A stretch of 64,000 nt of DNA, taken from an uncultured Blautia sp. (lineage in GTDB: Bacteria > Bacillota > Clostridia > Lachnospirales > Lachnospiraceae). The notes below the pieces were generated by a model. That model was not told the origin of the DNA, ran no database searches, and saw only the letters and a program-made list of their open reading frames with translations. Position numbers and translations under genes: made by a program. Position 1 is the first letter of the stretch. Each line of letters begins with the position of its first letter. Below, piece by piece: positions 7,528-15,828 of the stretch. The DNA lies in the NCBI GenBank assembly GCA_900539525.1, contig UQCM01000009.1, positions 1 through 64,000 on the forward strand, read 5' to 3'.

Positions 7528-9051
7528 ATGCAATACAAGATATTTGCTGCCATTGACATAGGTTCCTATGAGGTGGAAATGAAAATCTTTGAGCTGTCGC
7601 GCGCAAAGGGAATGCGTGAGATCGACAGTATCCGTCAGCGTCTGGAGCTGGGGAAGGAAGCCTATACTGCGGGAAAGATCAGTGTGGAAAAGATTGAGAG
7701 TCTGTGTATACTGCTGCAGTCCTTCCGGGAGATCATGAAAGGATATCAGGTGGATGCATATCGTGCCTGTGCGACCAGTGCGGTCCGTGAGACGAAGAAC
7801 CGGGTGATCCTCCTGGATTATATTGAAAAAAAGACAGGGCTGAAGATTGAAGTATTAAGTAATTCAGAACAGCGCTTCCTGGATTATAAATCCATCGCAT
7901 CCAGCGAAAATGAATTTAACAAGATCATTCAGAAGGGAACGGCGATCGTGGACGTGGGAGGCGGAAGCATCCAGGTATCCCTGTTTGATAAGGACAGTCT
8001 GATCAGTACCCAGAATATCCGGATCGGAACGCTGCGCATCCGCGAGCGGCTGGCGTCTCTGGAGAAAAATGTGACACACATGGAAAAAATGATCGAGGAA
8101 CTGGTGAACAGCGAACTGGCAGGCTTCAAAAAGATGTACCTGAAGGAGAGGGAAATCAAGAATCTGATCGTCATTGGTGACAATTTCCGTGAAACAGCAA
8201 AGGTTCCGTCCATGACAAGAGAGGAATTTATGGAATTCTACCGGCTGGTTACGGAGTATTCGGCAGATGAGGCCGCAGAGAAGCTGGATGTTTCTGCAGA
8301 GAACATCTATATGCTGGTTCCCTCTCTGATCATTTACAGGCGTTTTATCGAGGAATGTGATGTTGAAACCATATGGATGCCGGGCTTTCATCTGAGCGAT
8401 GGTATCGCATATGAATATGCGCAGAAAAACAAGATCATTAAAGCCGGGCACAATTTTGAGGCAGACATCATTGCATCTGCCAGAAATATGGCAAAACGTT
8501 ATATGTGCGGCAAGAATCATATCCGTGCCATTGAAGAACTGTCTCTTATGATTTTTGACAGGACAAAAAAGCTGCATGGGCTGGACGCCAGGAAACGCCT
8601 GCTTTTACAGATCGCGGCGATTCTTCACGGATGCGGAAAATACATCAGTCTTTCAGATGTGGCGGAATGCTCCTACAGCATTATCATGGCCACGGAGATC
8701 ATCGGGCTGTCCCATGCAGAGAGAGAAATCATCGCAAATATTGTCAGGTACAATACACAGGAACTGGATTATTATGAAAATGCGGGCGGGATCATGGAAA
8801 ACATGACAAAGGATGATTATCTGGTGATTGCCAGACTGACCGCCATCCTGCGTATCGCGAATGCTCTTGACCGCAGCCATCTGCAGAAATTCAAAAATGT
8901 GAAAATAGAACTGAAAGATGCGGAACTGGTGATTCATGTGGAGACACCGGAGGATATTTCCCTGGAGCTGGGGCTGTTTCCTGACAAGGCAGACTTTTTC
9001 CAGGAGGTATTCAGTGTACGTCCGGTGATCAAAAGAAAAAAGGTGAGATAA
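7528..9051 (+). CDS. ppx: Exopolyphosphatase, Ppx/GppA family with HD-like tail
   Basis: Ppx/GppA enzymes remove terminal phosphate from polyphosphate or from pppGpp. The 507-residue protein has the actin-fold phosphate motifs AAIDIGSYEVEMKIF at the N-terminus and VDVGGGSIQVSLF near residue 142. The C-terminal region from about residue 310 is helical and HD-like (AAILHGCGKYISL, about residue 355). An AGGAGG lies upstream of the ATG. It is followed 19 bases later by ppk, so synthesis and degradation of polyphosphate are encoded together. The sequence alone does not separate exopolyphosphatase from guanosine pentaphosphate phosphatase; the ppk neighbour favours the former. Confidence 0.9.
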   Translation: MQYKIFAAIDIGSYEVEMKIFELSRAKGMREIDSIRQRLELGKEAYTAGKISVEKIESLCILLQSFREIMKGYQVDAYRACATSAVRETKNRVILLDYIEKKTGLKIEVLSNSEQRFLDYKSIASSENEFNKIIQKGTAIVDVGGGSIQVSLFDKDSLISTQNIRIGTLRIRERLASLEKNVTHMEKMIEELVNSELAGFKKMYLKEREIKNLIVIGDNFRETAKVPSMTREEFMEFYRLVTEYSADEAAEKLDVSAENIYMLVPSLIIYRRFIEECDVETIWMPGFHLSDGIAYEYAQKNKIIKAGHNFEADIIASARNMAKRYMCGKNHIRAIEELSLMIFDRTKKLHGLDARKRLLLQIAAILHGCGKYISLSDVAECSYSIIMATEIIGLSHAEREIIANIVRYNTQELDYYENAGGIMENMTKDDYLVIARLTAILRIANALDRSHLQKFKNVKIELKDAELVIHVETPEDISLELGLFPDKADFFQEVFSVRPVIKRKKVR

Positions 9052-9070
9052 GGAGGCAAGGTGGAAGAGG

Positions 9071-11206
9071 ATGGAAAAATCAGAGTATAAGAAGTCGGAA
9101 TATTATAGAAACAGGGAGCTTAGCTGGATCCGTTTTAATGAGCGTGTGCTGAATGAAGCAAGGGATAAGTCGATTCCTCTTTTTGAGAGACTGAAGTTTT
9201 TGAGTATTACAGCTTCCAATCTGGATGAATTCTTCATGATCCGTGTGGCATCCTTAAAAGATATGGTGCATGCCAAATGTGATAAGAAAGACATTGCCGG
9301 ACTTACTCCGTCTGAACAGCTGGAAAAGATCCTGGTAGCAACTCATGATCTGGTGAATCTCCAGTATTCTACCTATAACCGTTCTCTGCTGCCTGCCCTG
9401 AAGCAGCAGGGGCTGAAGGTGATCACCGAGCATGAGAAACTGACAAAGGACCAGAAGAGTTTTGTCGATAAGTATTTTGAGGAGAACGTGTACCCGGTAT
9501 TGACACCAATGGCGGTGGATTCCTCCAGACCCTTCCCGCTGATCCGCAATAAATCCCTGAATATCGGTGCGCTGATCCGGGAAAAAGGAGAAAAAGAGGC
9601 TTATGATTTTGCAACGGTACAGGTGCCCTCTGTGCTTCCGCGTATCATTGAACTGCCAGAGGGCAAGGATGGGGAGCGGAGAGTGATCCTGCTCGAAGAG
9701 GTCATAGAGCGCAACATCGGCCGGCTTTTCCTGAACTACGATGTCATCTGTGCACATCCTTACCGGATCATGAGAAATGCCGATCTCTCGATTGATGAGG
9801 ATGAGGCAGCCGATCTTCTGAAAGAGATCCAGAAGCAGCTGAAGAAACGTCAGTGGGGAGAGGTGATCCGTCTGGAGGTACAGGAGGATATGGACAGCAG
9901 GCTTTTAAAGCTGCTGAAAAAGGATTTCTCCATTAAGGAGCCTGATATCTTTTCAATCAATGGACCACTTGATCTGACCTTTTTGATGAAGATGTACGGG
10001 ATGGATGGATTTGATGAGTATAAGACACCGAAATACCAGCCTCAGCCCGTTCCGGAAATGATGACGGATGAGGATATCTTTACACAGATCCGAAAAGGGG
10101 ATATTCTGCTGCACCATCCCTATATGACCTTTGATCCTGTTGTAAACTTTGTGAAGCAGGCGTCGAAGGATCCGGATGTACTGGCGATTAAGCAGACCCT
10201 GTATCGTGTCAGCGGCAATTCACCGATCATCGCAGCTCTGGCACAGGCTGCAGAGAATGGAAAGCAGGTGTCGGTACTGGTAGAGCTGAAGGCGCGTTTT
10301 GACGAGGAGAATAATATTATCTGGGCCAAGATGCTGGAGAAAGCAGGGTGCCATGTGATTTACGGACTGGTGGGACTGAAGACACACAGTAAGATCACTC
10401 TTGTAGTCAGAAGAGAGGAGGATGGCATCCGCCGTTATGTACATCTGGGAACAGGAAACTATAATGATTCAACGGCAAAGCTTTATACAGACTGCGGTCT
10501 TCTGACATGCGCAGAGCCTGTGGGAGAGGATGCTACCGCAGTGTTCAATATGCTCTCCGGATACTCAGAGCCTAAGAGCTGGAACAAGCTGGTCGTGGCT
10601 CCAATCTGGCTGCGTAAGCGTTTCCTGAAGCTGATCGAACGCGAGACGAAAAATGCACAGAACGGGAAACCGGCACATATTATTGCAAAGATGAATTCTC
10701 TGTGTGATAAGGAGATCATCGCAGCTCTTTATGAGGCCAGTGCCGCAGGCGTGAAGATTGAGCTGATCATCCGGGGAATCTGCTGTCTGAAGGTGGGCAT
10801 TCCCGGTGTCAGTGAAAACATTTCTGTGCGTTCGATCGTGGGTAATTTTCTGGAGCATGCCCGTATTTACTATTTCCTGAATGATGGCAAGGAAGAGGTG
10901 TATATGGGAAGCGCGGACTGGATGCCGAGAAATCTCGATAAACGTGTGGAGATCCTGTTCCCGGTGGAGTGTGAGAAACTGAAAGCGGAAGCGCGCCACA
11001 TTCTGGATATCCAGCTGGAGGATAATGTGAAAGCTTCTGTGCTCCAGCCGGACGGCACCTATGAGAAGATCGATAAAAGAGGAAAGGTCCTGGTAAATGC
11101 ACAGGAGTTTTTCTGCCGCGAGGCAATGGAAAGAGCGGAAAGGCCCGAGACGCATGAGGAGGGAAGAGTGTTTATTCCGGCAGAGCCTGCAGAGGATATG
11201 GAGTAG
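9071..11206 (+). CDS. ppk1: Polyphosphate kinase 1
   Basis: PPK1 reversibly transfers the gamma phosphate of ATP to a growing polyphosphate chain. The 711-residue length and order of parts match the family: an N-terminal block with NRELSWIRFNERVLNEA (about residue 14), a head domain, and two phospholipase-D-like C-terminal domains. The histidine that is phosphorylated in the family corresponds to His439 in LKTHSKITLV, followed by RRYVHLGTGNYN. The second domain has GICCLKVGIPG and SADWMPRNLDKRVE. It lies 19 bases after ppx and three bases before a CmpB-type membrane gene, so the three are likely cotranscribed. Confidence 0.97.
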   Translation: MEKSEYKKSEYYRNRELSWIRFNERVLNEARDKSIPLFERLKFLSITASNLDEFFMIRVASLKDMVHAKCDKKDIAGLTPSEQLEKILVATHDLVNLQYSTYNRSLLPALKQQGLKVITEHEKLTKDQKSFVDKYFEENVYPVLTPMAVDSSRPFPLIRNKSLNIGALIREKGEKEAYDFATVQVPSVLPRIIELPEGKDGERRVILLEEVIERNIGRLFLNYDVICAHPYRIMRNADLSIDEDEAADLLKEIQKQLKKRQWGEVIRLEVQEDMDSRLLKLLKKDFSIKEPDIFSINGPLDLTFLMKMYGMDGFDEYKTPKYQPQPVPEMMTDEDIFTQIRKGDILLHHPYMTFDPVVNFVKQASKDPDVLAIKQTLYRVSGNSPIIAALAQAAENGKQVSVLVELKARFDEENNIIWAKMLEKAGCHVIYGLVGLKTHSKITLVVRREEDGIRRYVHLGTGNYNDSTAKLYTDCGLLTCAEPVGEDATAVFNMLSGYSEPKSWNKLVVAPIWLRKRFLKLIERETKNAQNGKPAHIIAKMNSLCDKEIIAALYEASAAGVKIELIIRGICCLKVGIPGVSENISVRSIVGNFLEHARIYYFLNDGKEEVYMGSADWMPRNLDKRVEILFPVECEKLKAEARHILDIQLEDNVKASVLQPDGTYEKIDKRGKVLVNAQEFFCREAMERAERPETHEEGRVFIPAEPAEDME

Positions 11207-11209
11207 AAA

Positions 11210-12508
11210 ATGAAGTATTCAGGATATGAATTATTATGGCTGTTCTTTGCATACTCCTTTTTCGGATGGGTGATCGAAACAGCCGTGGCATCCGGAAAAC
11301 AGAAAGCATTTGTAAACAGAGGTTTCTTTACGGGTCCTGTGTGTTTTATTTATGGTCTGTCTGCTCTGCTGATGACACTGACACTGGGAGAGCTTAAGAG
11401 CAATCCGGTCTTTCTGTTTCTGGGATGTACGTTGCAGGCGACGTTCGTGGAGTGGGTTACGGGAAAATTACTGGAACGGATGAATCATCACAAGTGGTGG
11501 GATTATTCAAACAGGAGATGGAACATTGACGGATATGTATGTCCGGCCTATTCAATGCTCTGGGGAGCGTTGGGAATGCTGGTCATCTGTTATGCCAATG
11601 AATTTCTGGTGGTCATCTATGAACTTTTGCCCGATCTGCTGACCAGGACGGCTATCTGGAGTATGATTGCAGTTGCGCTGCTTGACAGTATCGCTTCGTT
11701 TGCGGCAGTTTTTCACCTTCAGAAAAAGCCGTCAACAGTCAGCCGTTTTGACGCCCGCCTGGGTGTCTGGACAGTTCGTCTGCAGAACTGGGTCATCAGC
11801 CACGTGGAGAACCGTATGGTGAAGGCATATCCGGCGATCGCACAGGAGAAGGAGGTACAGGAGCAGGAGGGACATTTTGCAGAGGGATGCGGCTTCTATA
11901 AAATGTTCTGGCTGTTTTTTATCGGCGCCTTTCTGGGGGATATCGTGGAGACGCTGTTCTGCCGTTACAGCATGGGAAGATGGATGAGCAGGAGCAGTCT
12001 GGTGTGGGGTCCTTTCAGTATCGTATGGGGACTGGCGATCGCACTTGCTACGGTTCTGCTCCACAGGGACAGGGAAAAATCAGACGGCTATATCTTTGTG
12101 CTCGGCACCTTCCTGGGCGGTGTGTATGAATATGTATGCAGTGTCTTTACAGAGCTTGTGTTTGGCAAGGTGTTCTGGGATTACAGCAAGATTCCGTTTA
12201 ATCTGGGAGGAAGGATCAACCTCCTGTATTGCTTTTTCTGGGGATTCGCTGCGGTCGTCTGGATCAAGATCATGTACCCCAAGGTCTCTGCATGGATCGA
12301 AAAGATTCCTCAGAGAGCGGGAAAGATCGCAACATGGCTTCTGGTCTGTTTTATGGCAGTGAATATCTGTGTTTCTGCTCTGGCTTTGATCCGGTATGAC
12401 AGCAGAAGCCATACGGCACAGCCACGGTACAGATGGGAGCGGGTAATGGACAGGTATTTTGATGATGACAGGATGAAGCAGATCTATCCGAATGCGATTT
12501 CGAAGTAA
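11210..12508 (+). CDS. Duplicated CmpB-type (PF06541) membrane protein
   Basis: A 432-residue multi-span membrane protein made of two related halves. The first half has FAYSFFGWVIE, FVNRGFFTGPVCFIYG and KWWDYSNRRWNIDGY. The second half begins near residue 228 with FWLFFIGAFLGDIVE and has SLVWGPFSIVWG and FWDYSKIPFNLGG. Each half carries the family's FxGWxxE, GP-x-x-x-x-G and WDYS motifs. The family is annotated as putative ABC transporter permease, but no ATPase or binding protein is nearby. It follows ppk1 by three bases. A perfect 17-bp hairpin follows the gene. The molecular function is unknown. Confidence 0.8.
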   Translation: MKYSGYELLWLFFAYSFFGWVIETAVASGKQKAFVNRGFFTGPVCFIYGLSALLMTLTLGELKSNPVFLFLGCTLQATFVEWVTGKLLERMNHHKWWDYSNRRWNIDGYVCPAYSMLWGALGMLVICYANEFLVVIYELLPDLLTRTAIWSMIAVALLDSIASFAAVFHLQKKPSTVSRFDARLGVWTVRLQNWVISHVENRMVKAYPAIAQEKEVQEQEGHFAEGCGFYKMFWLFFIGAFLGDIVETLFCRYSMGRWMSRSSLVWGPFSIVWGLAIALATVLLHRDREKSDGYIFVLGTFLGGVYEYVCSVFTELVFGKVFWDYSKIPFNLGGRINLLYCFFWGFAAVVWIKIMYPKVSAWIEKIPQRAGKIATWLLVCFMAVNICVSALALIRYDSRSHTAQPRYRWERVMDRYFDDDRMKQIYPNAISK

Positions 12509-12570
12509 CAGGTAACCACAAGAAATAAATAGCACGACAATAGATAGAGATACATAGAAATACATAGAAC

Positions 12571-12614
12571 AGGCAGCCTGCGTTACTGTTTATTAAGTAA
12601 CGCAGGCTGCCTGT
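12571..12614. terminator. Strong hairpin between convergent genes
   Basis: A perfect 17-base stem (AGGCAGCCTGCGTTACT and its complement) closes an eight-base loop. It lies between the ends of two convergent genes, so it can stop transcription from both sides, although a long T run is missing. Confidence 0.75.
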
Positions 12615-12668
12615 ATACTAAAGCGTTCATGAACATCTGGCGAAGCGGAATGAGAATGACGCTTTCTT

Positions 12669-13673
12669 TCAGGAAAGCATGAACTTACCGATGATTTCTG
12701 AGACACCATCCTCATTGTTCGTCCGTTTTGTTATATAATCGGCAGCAGCCTTTACTTCCGGTGCTGCATTGGCCATAGCCACACCGATCGCTGCCGCCTC
12801 GATCATGGAAATGTCATTTTCAGCATCTCCGGCTGCGATCGTGTTGGCCAGCGGGATATCAAGGTGCTCGCAGAGTATTCGGATTGCTTCCCCTTTAGAA
12901 ATGCCGGGTGCCACATGTTCCAGATATTCCGGGTTCGAAAAGAAACGGTCCAGTTTTCCATTGCACCAGACAGCTGTTTCGTCACGGAAGTTTTGCAGCT
13001 TCTCCTGGTCTTGCGGATACATGACGATCATTTTAACAGGTTCTTTTCCGTTCAACGCTTCAATCACATCAGGAACGACACGGCCGCCTACCTTTGTGCT
13101 TTTCATATAAGCGTGATAGATCGGGGTATCCGTCTCTGTAAGAATTCCTTCTTCATCATATGTCTGACAGTGAAGGCCCATCTGCTTCGCAGCATCGAAG
13201 ATCTGACGGACGTATGGCAGGGGGATCGTTTTCCGGTAAATGCTTTCGCCTTTCGCTGTATCGTAGATCTCCCCTCCGTTAAAAGAGATGATATAGCATC
13301 CCTCTCCGATAAGACCAAGCTCCTTCGCCTGTGCAAGAGCACTGACGAGAGGACGTCCTGTGGAGATGACAACCTTGTGCCCGGCGCGCAGCGCTTCACG
13401 GATCGCTTTGCGGTTTCCGGAGGTAAATTCCTTCTGGTCATTTAGAAGAGTTCCATCCAGGTCAAGAAAAATGATCCTGCGGTTCTTTTCTTTGTTCAGC
13501 AGTTCCTCCAGTGCCTCATCACTGTCACTGATCCATACATCCTCCTCTTCGGGTGTTAGTCCGAGATATTCCCGCAGAGTACAGGTTTCATCACTGTAAT
13601 TCCATTCTTCTGTATAATCAAAGATGGCATCAAAATGAATTTCGCCTTTCATGTATTGTTCTCTGAATTTCAT
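12669..13673 (-). CDS. HAD-superfamily (Cof-type) phosphatase with N-terminal extension
   Basis: A 334-residue HAD hydrolase of the IIB (Cof) type, which dephosphorylates sugar phosphates, nucleotides or cofactors; the substrate is not evident. The catalytic motif IIFLDLDGTLLND lies at about residues 65-77, motif II is VISTGRP, and motif III/IV is GISKGEAIRIL followed by AAGDAENDISMIEAA. Residues 1-60 form an acidic extension (MKFREQYMKGEIHFDAIFDY and onward) that is not part of the usual Cof fold. I chose the ATG at 13673 because CAGGAG precedes it by seven bases; an upstream ATG at 13730 lacks a ribosome-binding site. It lies just downstream of a PHP gene on the same strand. Confidence 0.88.
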   Translation of the reverse strand: MKFREQYMKGEIHFDAIFDYTEEWNYSDETCTLREYLGLTPEEEDVWISDSDEALEELLNKEKNRRIIFLDLDGTLLNDQKEFTSGNRKAIREALRAGHKVVISTGRPLVSALAQAKELGLIGEGCYIISFNGGEIYDTAKGESIYRKTIPLPYVRQIFDAAKQMGLHCQTYDEEGILTETDTPIYHAYMKSTKVGGRVVPDVIEALNGKEPVKMIVMYPQDQEKLQNFRDETAVWCNGKLDRFFSNPEYLEHVAPGISKGEAIRILCEHLDIPLANTIAAGDAENDISMIEAAAIGVAMANAAPEVKAAADYITKRTNNEDGVSEIIGKFMLS

Positions 13674-13755
13674 AATAATCTCCTGATTCTTGCCGGTAAC
13701 TGTCTGGGGCAGTATCCTGGCATTACTCATCTGTAAACAAAAGTTACCAGTCCCT

Positions 13756-14604
13756 TTATCCCTTTGCTTCTCTTAACTTAGTCAGCAGCTCGTACGGAAT
13801 CTTCAGATTTCCCTTACCGGTTCCAAGGTCGATATCCGGCTTTGTGCTTCCGTGAAAATCGGAGCCTCCGGAGAGAAGAAGCTGATGTCTGTCAGCCATC
13901 ATGCGGACATACTCCTCATCTGCACGCGAGTAGGTGGAGTAGAACCCTTCAATACCTGTAAGTCCCACAGCTTTGAGACTCTCGATCAGCTCATCCATGG
14001 AAGCATCATCCAGATGATACAGCATGGGGTGTGCCAGTACCGGTATTCCATTTGCCAGGCGGATCAGCTCAACCGCCTGTACAGGGGTGACCTTTTCTCT
14101 CGGGATGAAGCAGCAGGCATCATCTGCCAGATACCGGGAAAATGCTTCCTTAATGTCGGGAACGTAGCCGTGTTCCAGCAGGAATTTGCCAAAATGTGCC
14201 CTTGTCCAGACGGCATCAGGGTACTCCTGCATCATCGCCTCCCAGGTAATATCGATGCCTTCCTCGCGGAGGCGGGAAATCATTTTTTCGTTCCGGATAT
14301 CCCTGGAATTCTGGAAACGGGTGAGCTGTCTGCAGAATTCCGGCATCCGGTAATCAAAATCCAGTCCCACGATATGAACATCTTTTCCGTGGAATTCCGT
14401 GGAAAACTCAATACCGCCGATGACCTCAAGGCCGGAACCCTCCGCAGCCGCGAAGATCTCAGGAAGTCCGTCAATGGTGTCGTGGTCCGTAAGGGCGATT
14501 GCCGCCAGCTTCTTTTTTAATGCGTAATCCACCAGCTCCGTCGGGGTAAAGGTACCGTCGGAGCAGTTGGAATGTACATGTAGATCGATATATTTTTTAC
14601 TCAT
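13756..14604 (-). CDS. PHP-domain phosphoesterase
   Basis: A 282-residue metal-dependent phosphoesterase of the PHP family. Metal-binding motifs are visible in order: DLHVHSNCSDGT at residue 6, LTDHDTIDGLPE near 38, a middle histidine in LAHPMLYHLDD near 195, and GGSDFHGSTKPDIDLG near 247. Relatives act as 3',5'-nucleoside bisphosphate phosphatases or 5'-3' RNA trimming enzymes (YciV/RNase AM type), and either is plausible here. The start at 14604 is supported by AAAGGA nine bases upstream. A promoter for this gene lies at 14771-14799. The HAD gene follows after about 80 bases. Confidence 0.9.
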   Translation of the reverse strand: MSKKYIDLHVHSNCSDGTFTPTELVDYALKKKLAAIALTDHDTIDGLPEIFAAAEGSGLEVIGGIEFSTEFHGKDVHIVGLDFDYRMPEFCRQLTRFQNSRDIRNEKMISRLREEGIDITWEAMMQEYPDAVWTRAHFGKFLLEHGYVPDIKEAFSRYLADDACCFIPREKVTPVQAVELIRLANGIPVLAHPMLYHLDDASMDELIESLKAVGLTGIEGFYSTYSRADEEYVRMMADRHQLLLSGGSDFHGSTKPDIDLGTGKGNLKIPYELLTKLREAKG

Positions 14605-14677
14605 TGCTGTTCCTTTCTGCCGGAGCGTACAGGTATCCTCAGACAGGAATACCCGGTATGACTCCGAAATGATATGA

Positions 14678-14709
14678 TGTTGGGGGCAAAAGCATTTGAC
14701 CCCATGATG
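14678..14709. repeat. Repeat family C palindrome, copy 1
   Basis: GGGGGCAAA and TTTGACCCC flank a short loop, and the right arm continues as ATGAT. A closely related palindrome lies at 21800-21833. In the minus-strand transcript of the PHP gene this lies in the 5' leader. Confidence 0.55.
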
Positions 14710-14770
14710 ACCCACGCTTTCAAAAAAGCATCCTCACCGCAACAGGAAAGGATTTCATGTGGTTTCTACT

Positions 14771-14799
14771 AGTATACCCGTAACGGGAAACGGTTTCAA
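14771..14799 (-). promoter_or_regulatory. Promoter of the PHP gene, with palindromic spacer
   Basis: Read on the minus strand, TTGAAA and TATACT are separated by exactly 17 bases. The spacer contains the palindrome CCCGTTACGGG, which could be an operator. Confidence 0.7.
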
Positions 14800-14838
14800 T
14801 AGAAAAAGCTGTTTTAAAAACGGTTTCTGTGATAGAAT

Positions 14839-14883
14839 GTAACTGTTCAGAGCCGGTTTTGCGAGTGGGCTCTGAACAGTTAC
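14839..14883 (+). repeat. Repeat family B, internally deleted copy B2
   Basis: Only the terminal inverted repeats remain: GTAACTGTTCAGAGCC and GGGCTCTGAACAGTTAC are separated by about 12 bases. The whole unit is therefore one large hairpin directly upstream of the ribosome-binding site of the MoxR-like gene. Confidence 0.8.
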
Positions 14884-14907
14884 CTCTTTTTGAAAGGAAC
14901 AGATGAA

Positions 14908-15828
14908 ATGAAAGCATACGATTTTGAGTTTTTAGAAAAACAGGGCATACAGCCGTCATTAATACAGGAACTGCAGAAATTCAGGAAGGAAAATCCGGTG
15001 GATGACGGGGTGATAAACAGACTTGCCCGTCCGGAAATGCCGTTTTTTGGAAAGGATATTCTGGAAATGGCGATTACAGGGCTGCTGCAGGGGGAGAATC
15101 TTCTCCTGAGCGGGGCGAAGGCTACCGGGAAAAACATTCTTGCGGAGAATCTGGCATATCTGTTCGGACGTCCTGTCTATAATATCTCTTTTCATGTAAA
15201 CACAGACAGCAGTGCACTGATCGGAACCGATACCTTCCGGGACAATGAGGTGCAGCTCAGAAAGGGACCGGTCTATCAGTGTGCGTCCTATGGCGGCTTT
15301 GGCATCCTGGACGAAATCAATATGGCCAAAAATGATGCGGTTTCTGTCCTGCATGCCACACTGGATTACCGGAGAGTCATAGATGTTCCCGGATACGAGA
15401 AGATTGAAGTCCATCCTGCAGCGCGGTTTATCGGAACGATGAATTACGGATATGCGGGGACGAAGGAGCTGAATGAGGCACTGGTGTCCAGATTTCTTGT
15501 GATCAATATGCCGCCTCTGACAGAAGAGCTTCTGATGCAGATCATGAAGACCTCTTTTCCGGATGCGAAGTCTGCGGCTCTCCAGCAGTTTTCCGGTCTG
15601 TTTCTTGATCTTCAGCTGAAAGCCTCCAATGGTGAGATCTCAACAAAGCCGCTGGATCTGAGAGGACTCCTGGCAGCGGTCAAGGTCATGAAGGGAGGAC
15701 TCTCTCCCCAGGTGGCAATTACAATGGGAATCACCAATAAGTGCTTTGATGTCTTCGAGAGGGAAATGGTGGAGGATATTGTGATGACAAGGATTCCGTC
15801 CGGCTGGACCTGTGCGGATGTCTTTTGA
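14908..15828 (+). CDS. MoxR-type AAA ATPase
   Basis: A 306-residue AAA+ ATPase of the MoxR type, expected to act with the VWA protein encoded next to it in activation or assembly of a target complex. The nucleotide-binding loop is SGAKATGKN (about residue 67), where the usual Ser/Thr after the lysine is Asn, which is unusual. Walker B is GILDEINMA near residue 133, and sensor-type motifs RFIGTMNYGYAG and LVSRFLVINMPPL follow. The ATG at 14908 has AAAGGA nine bases upstream; an earlier TTG at 14890 is less likely. The gene overlaps the VWA gene start by about 11 bases. Confidence 0.85.
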   Translation: MKAYDFEFLEKQGIQPSLIQELQKFRKENPVDDGVINRLARPEMPFFGKDILEMAITGLLQGENLLLSGAKATGKNILAENLAYLFGRPVYNISFHVNTDSSALIGTDTFRDNEVQLRKGPVYQCASYGGFGILDEINMAKNDAVSVLHATLDYRRVIDVPGYEKIEVHPAARFIGTMNYGYAGTKELNEALVSRFLVINMPPLTEELLMQIMKTSFPDAKSAALQQFSGLFLDLQLKASNGEISTKPLDLRGLLAAVKVMKGGLSPQVAITMGITNKCFDVFEREMVEDIVMTRIPSGWTCADVF

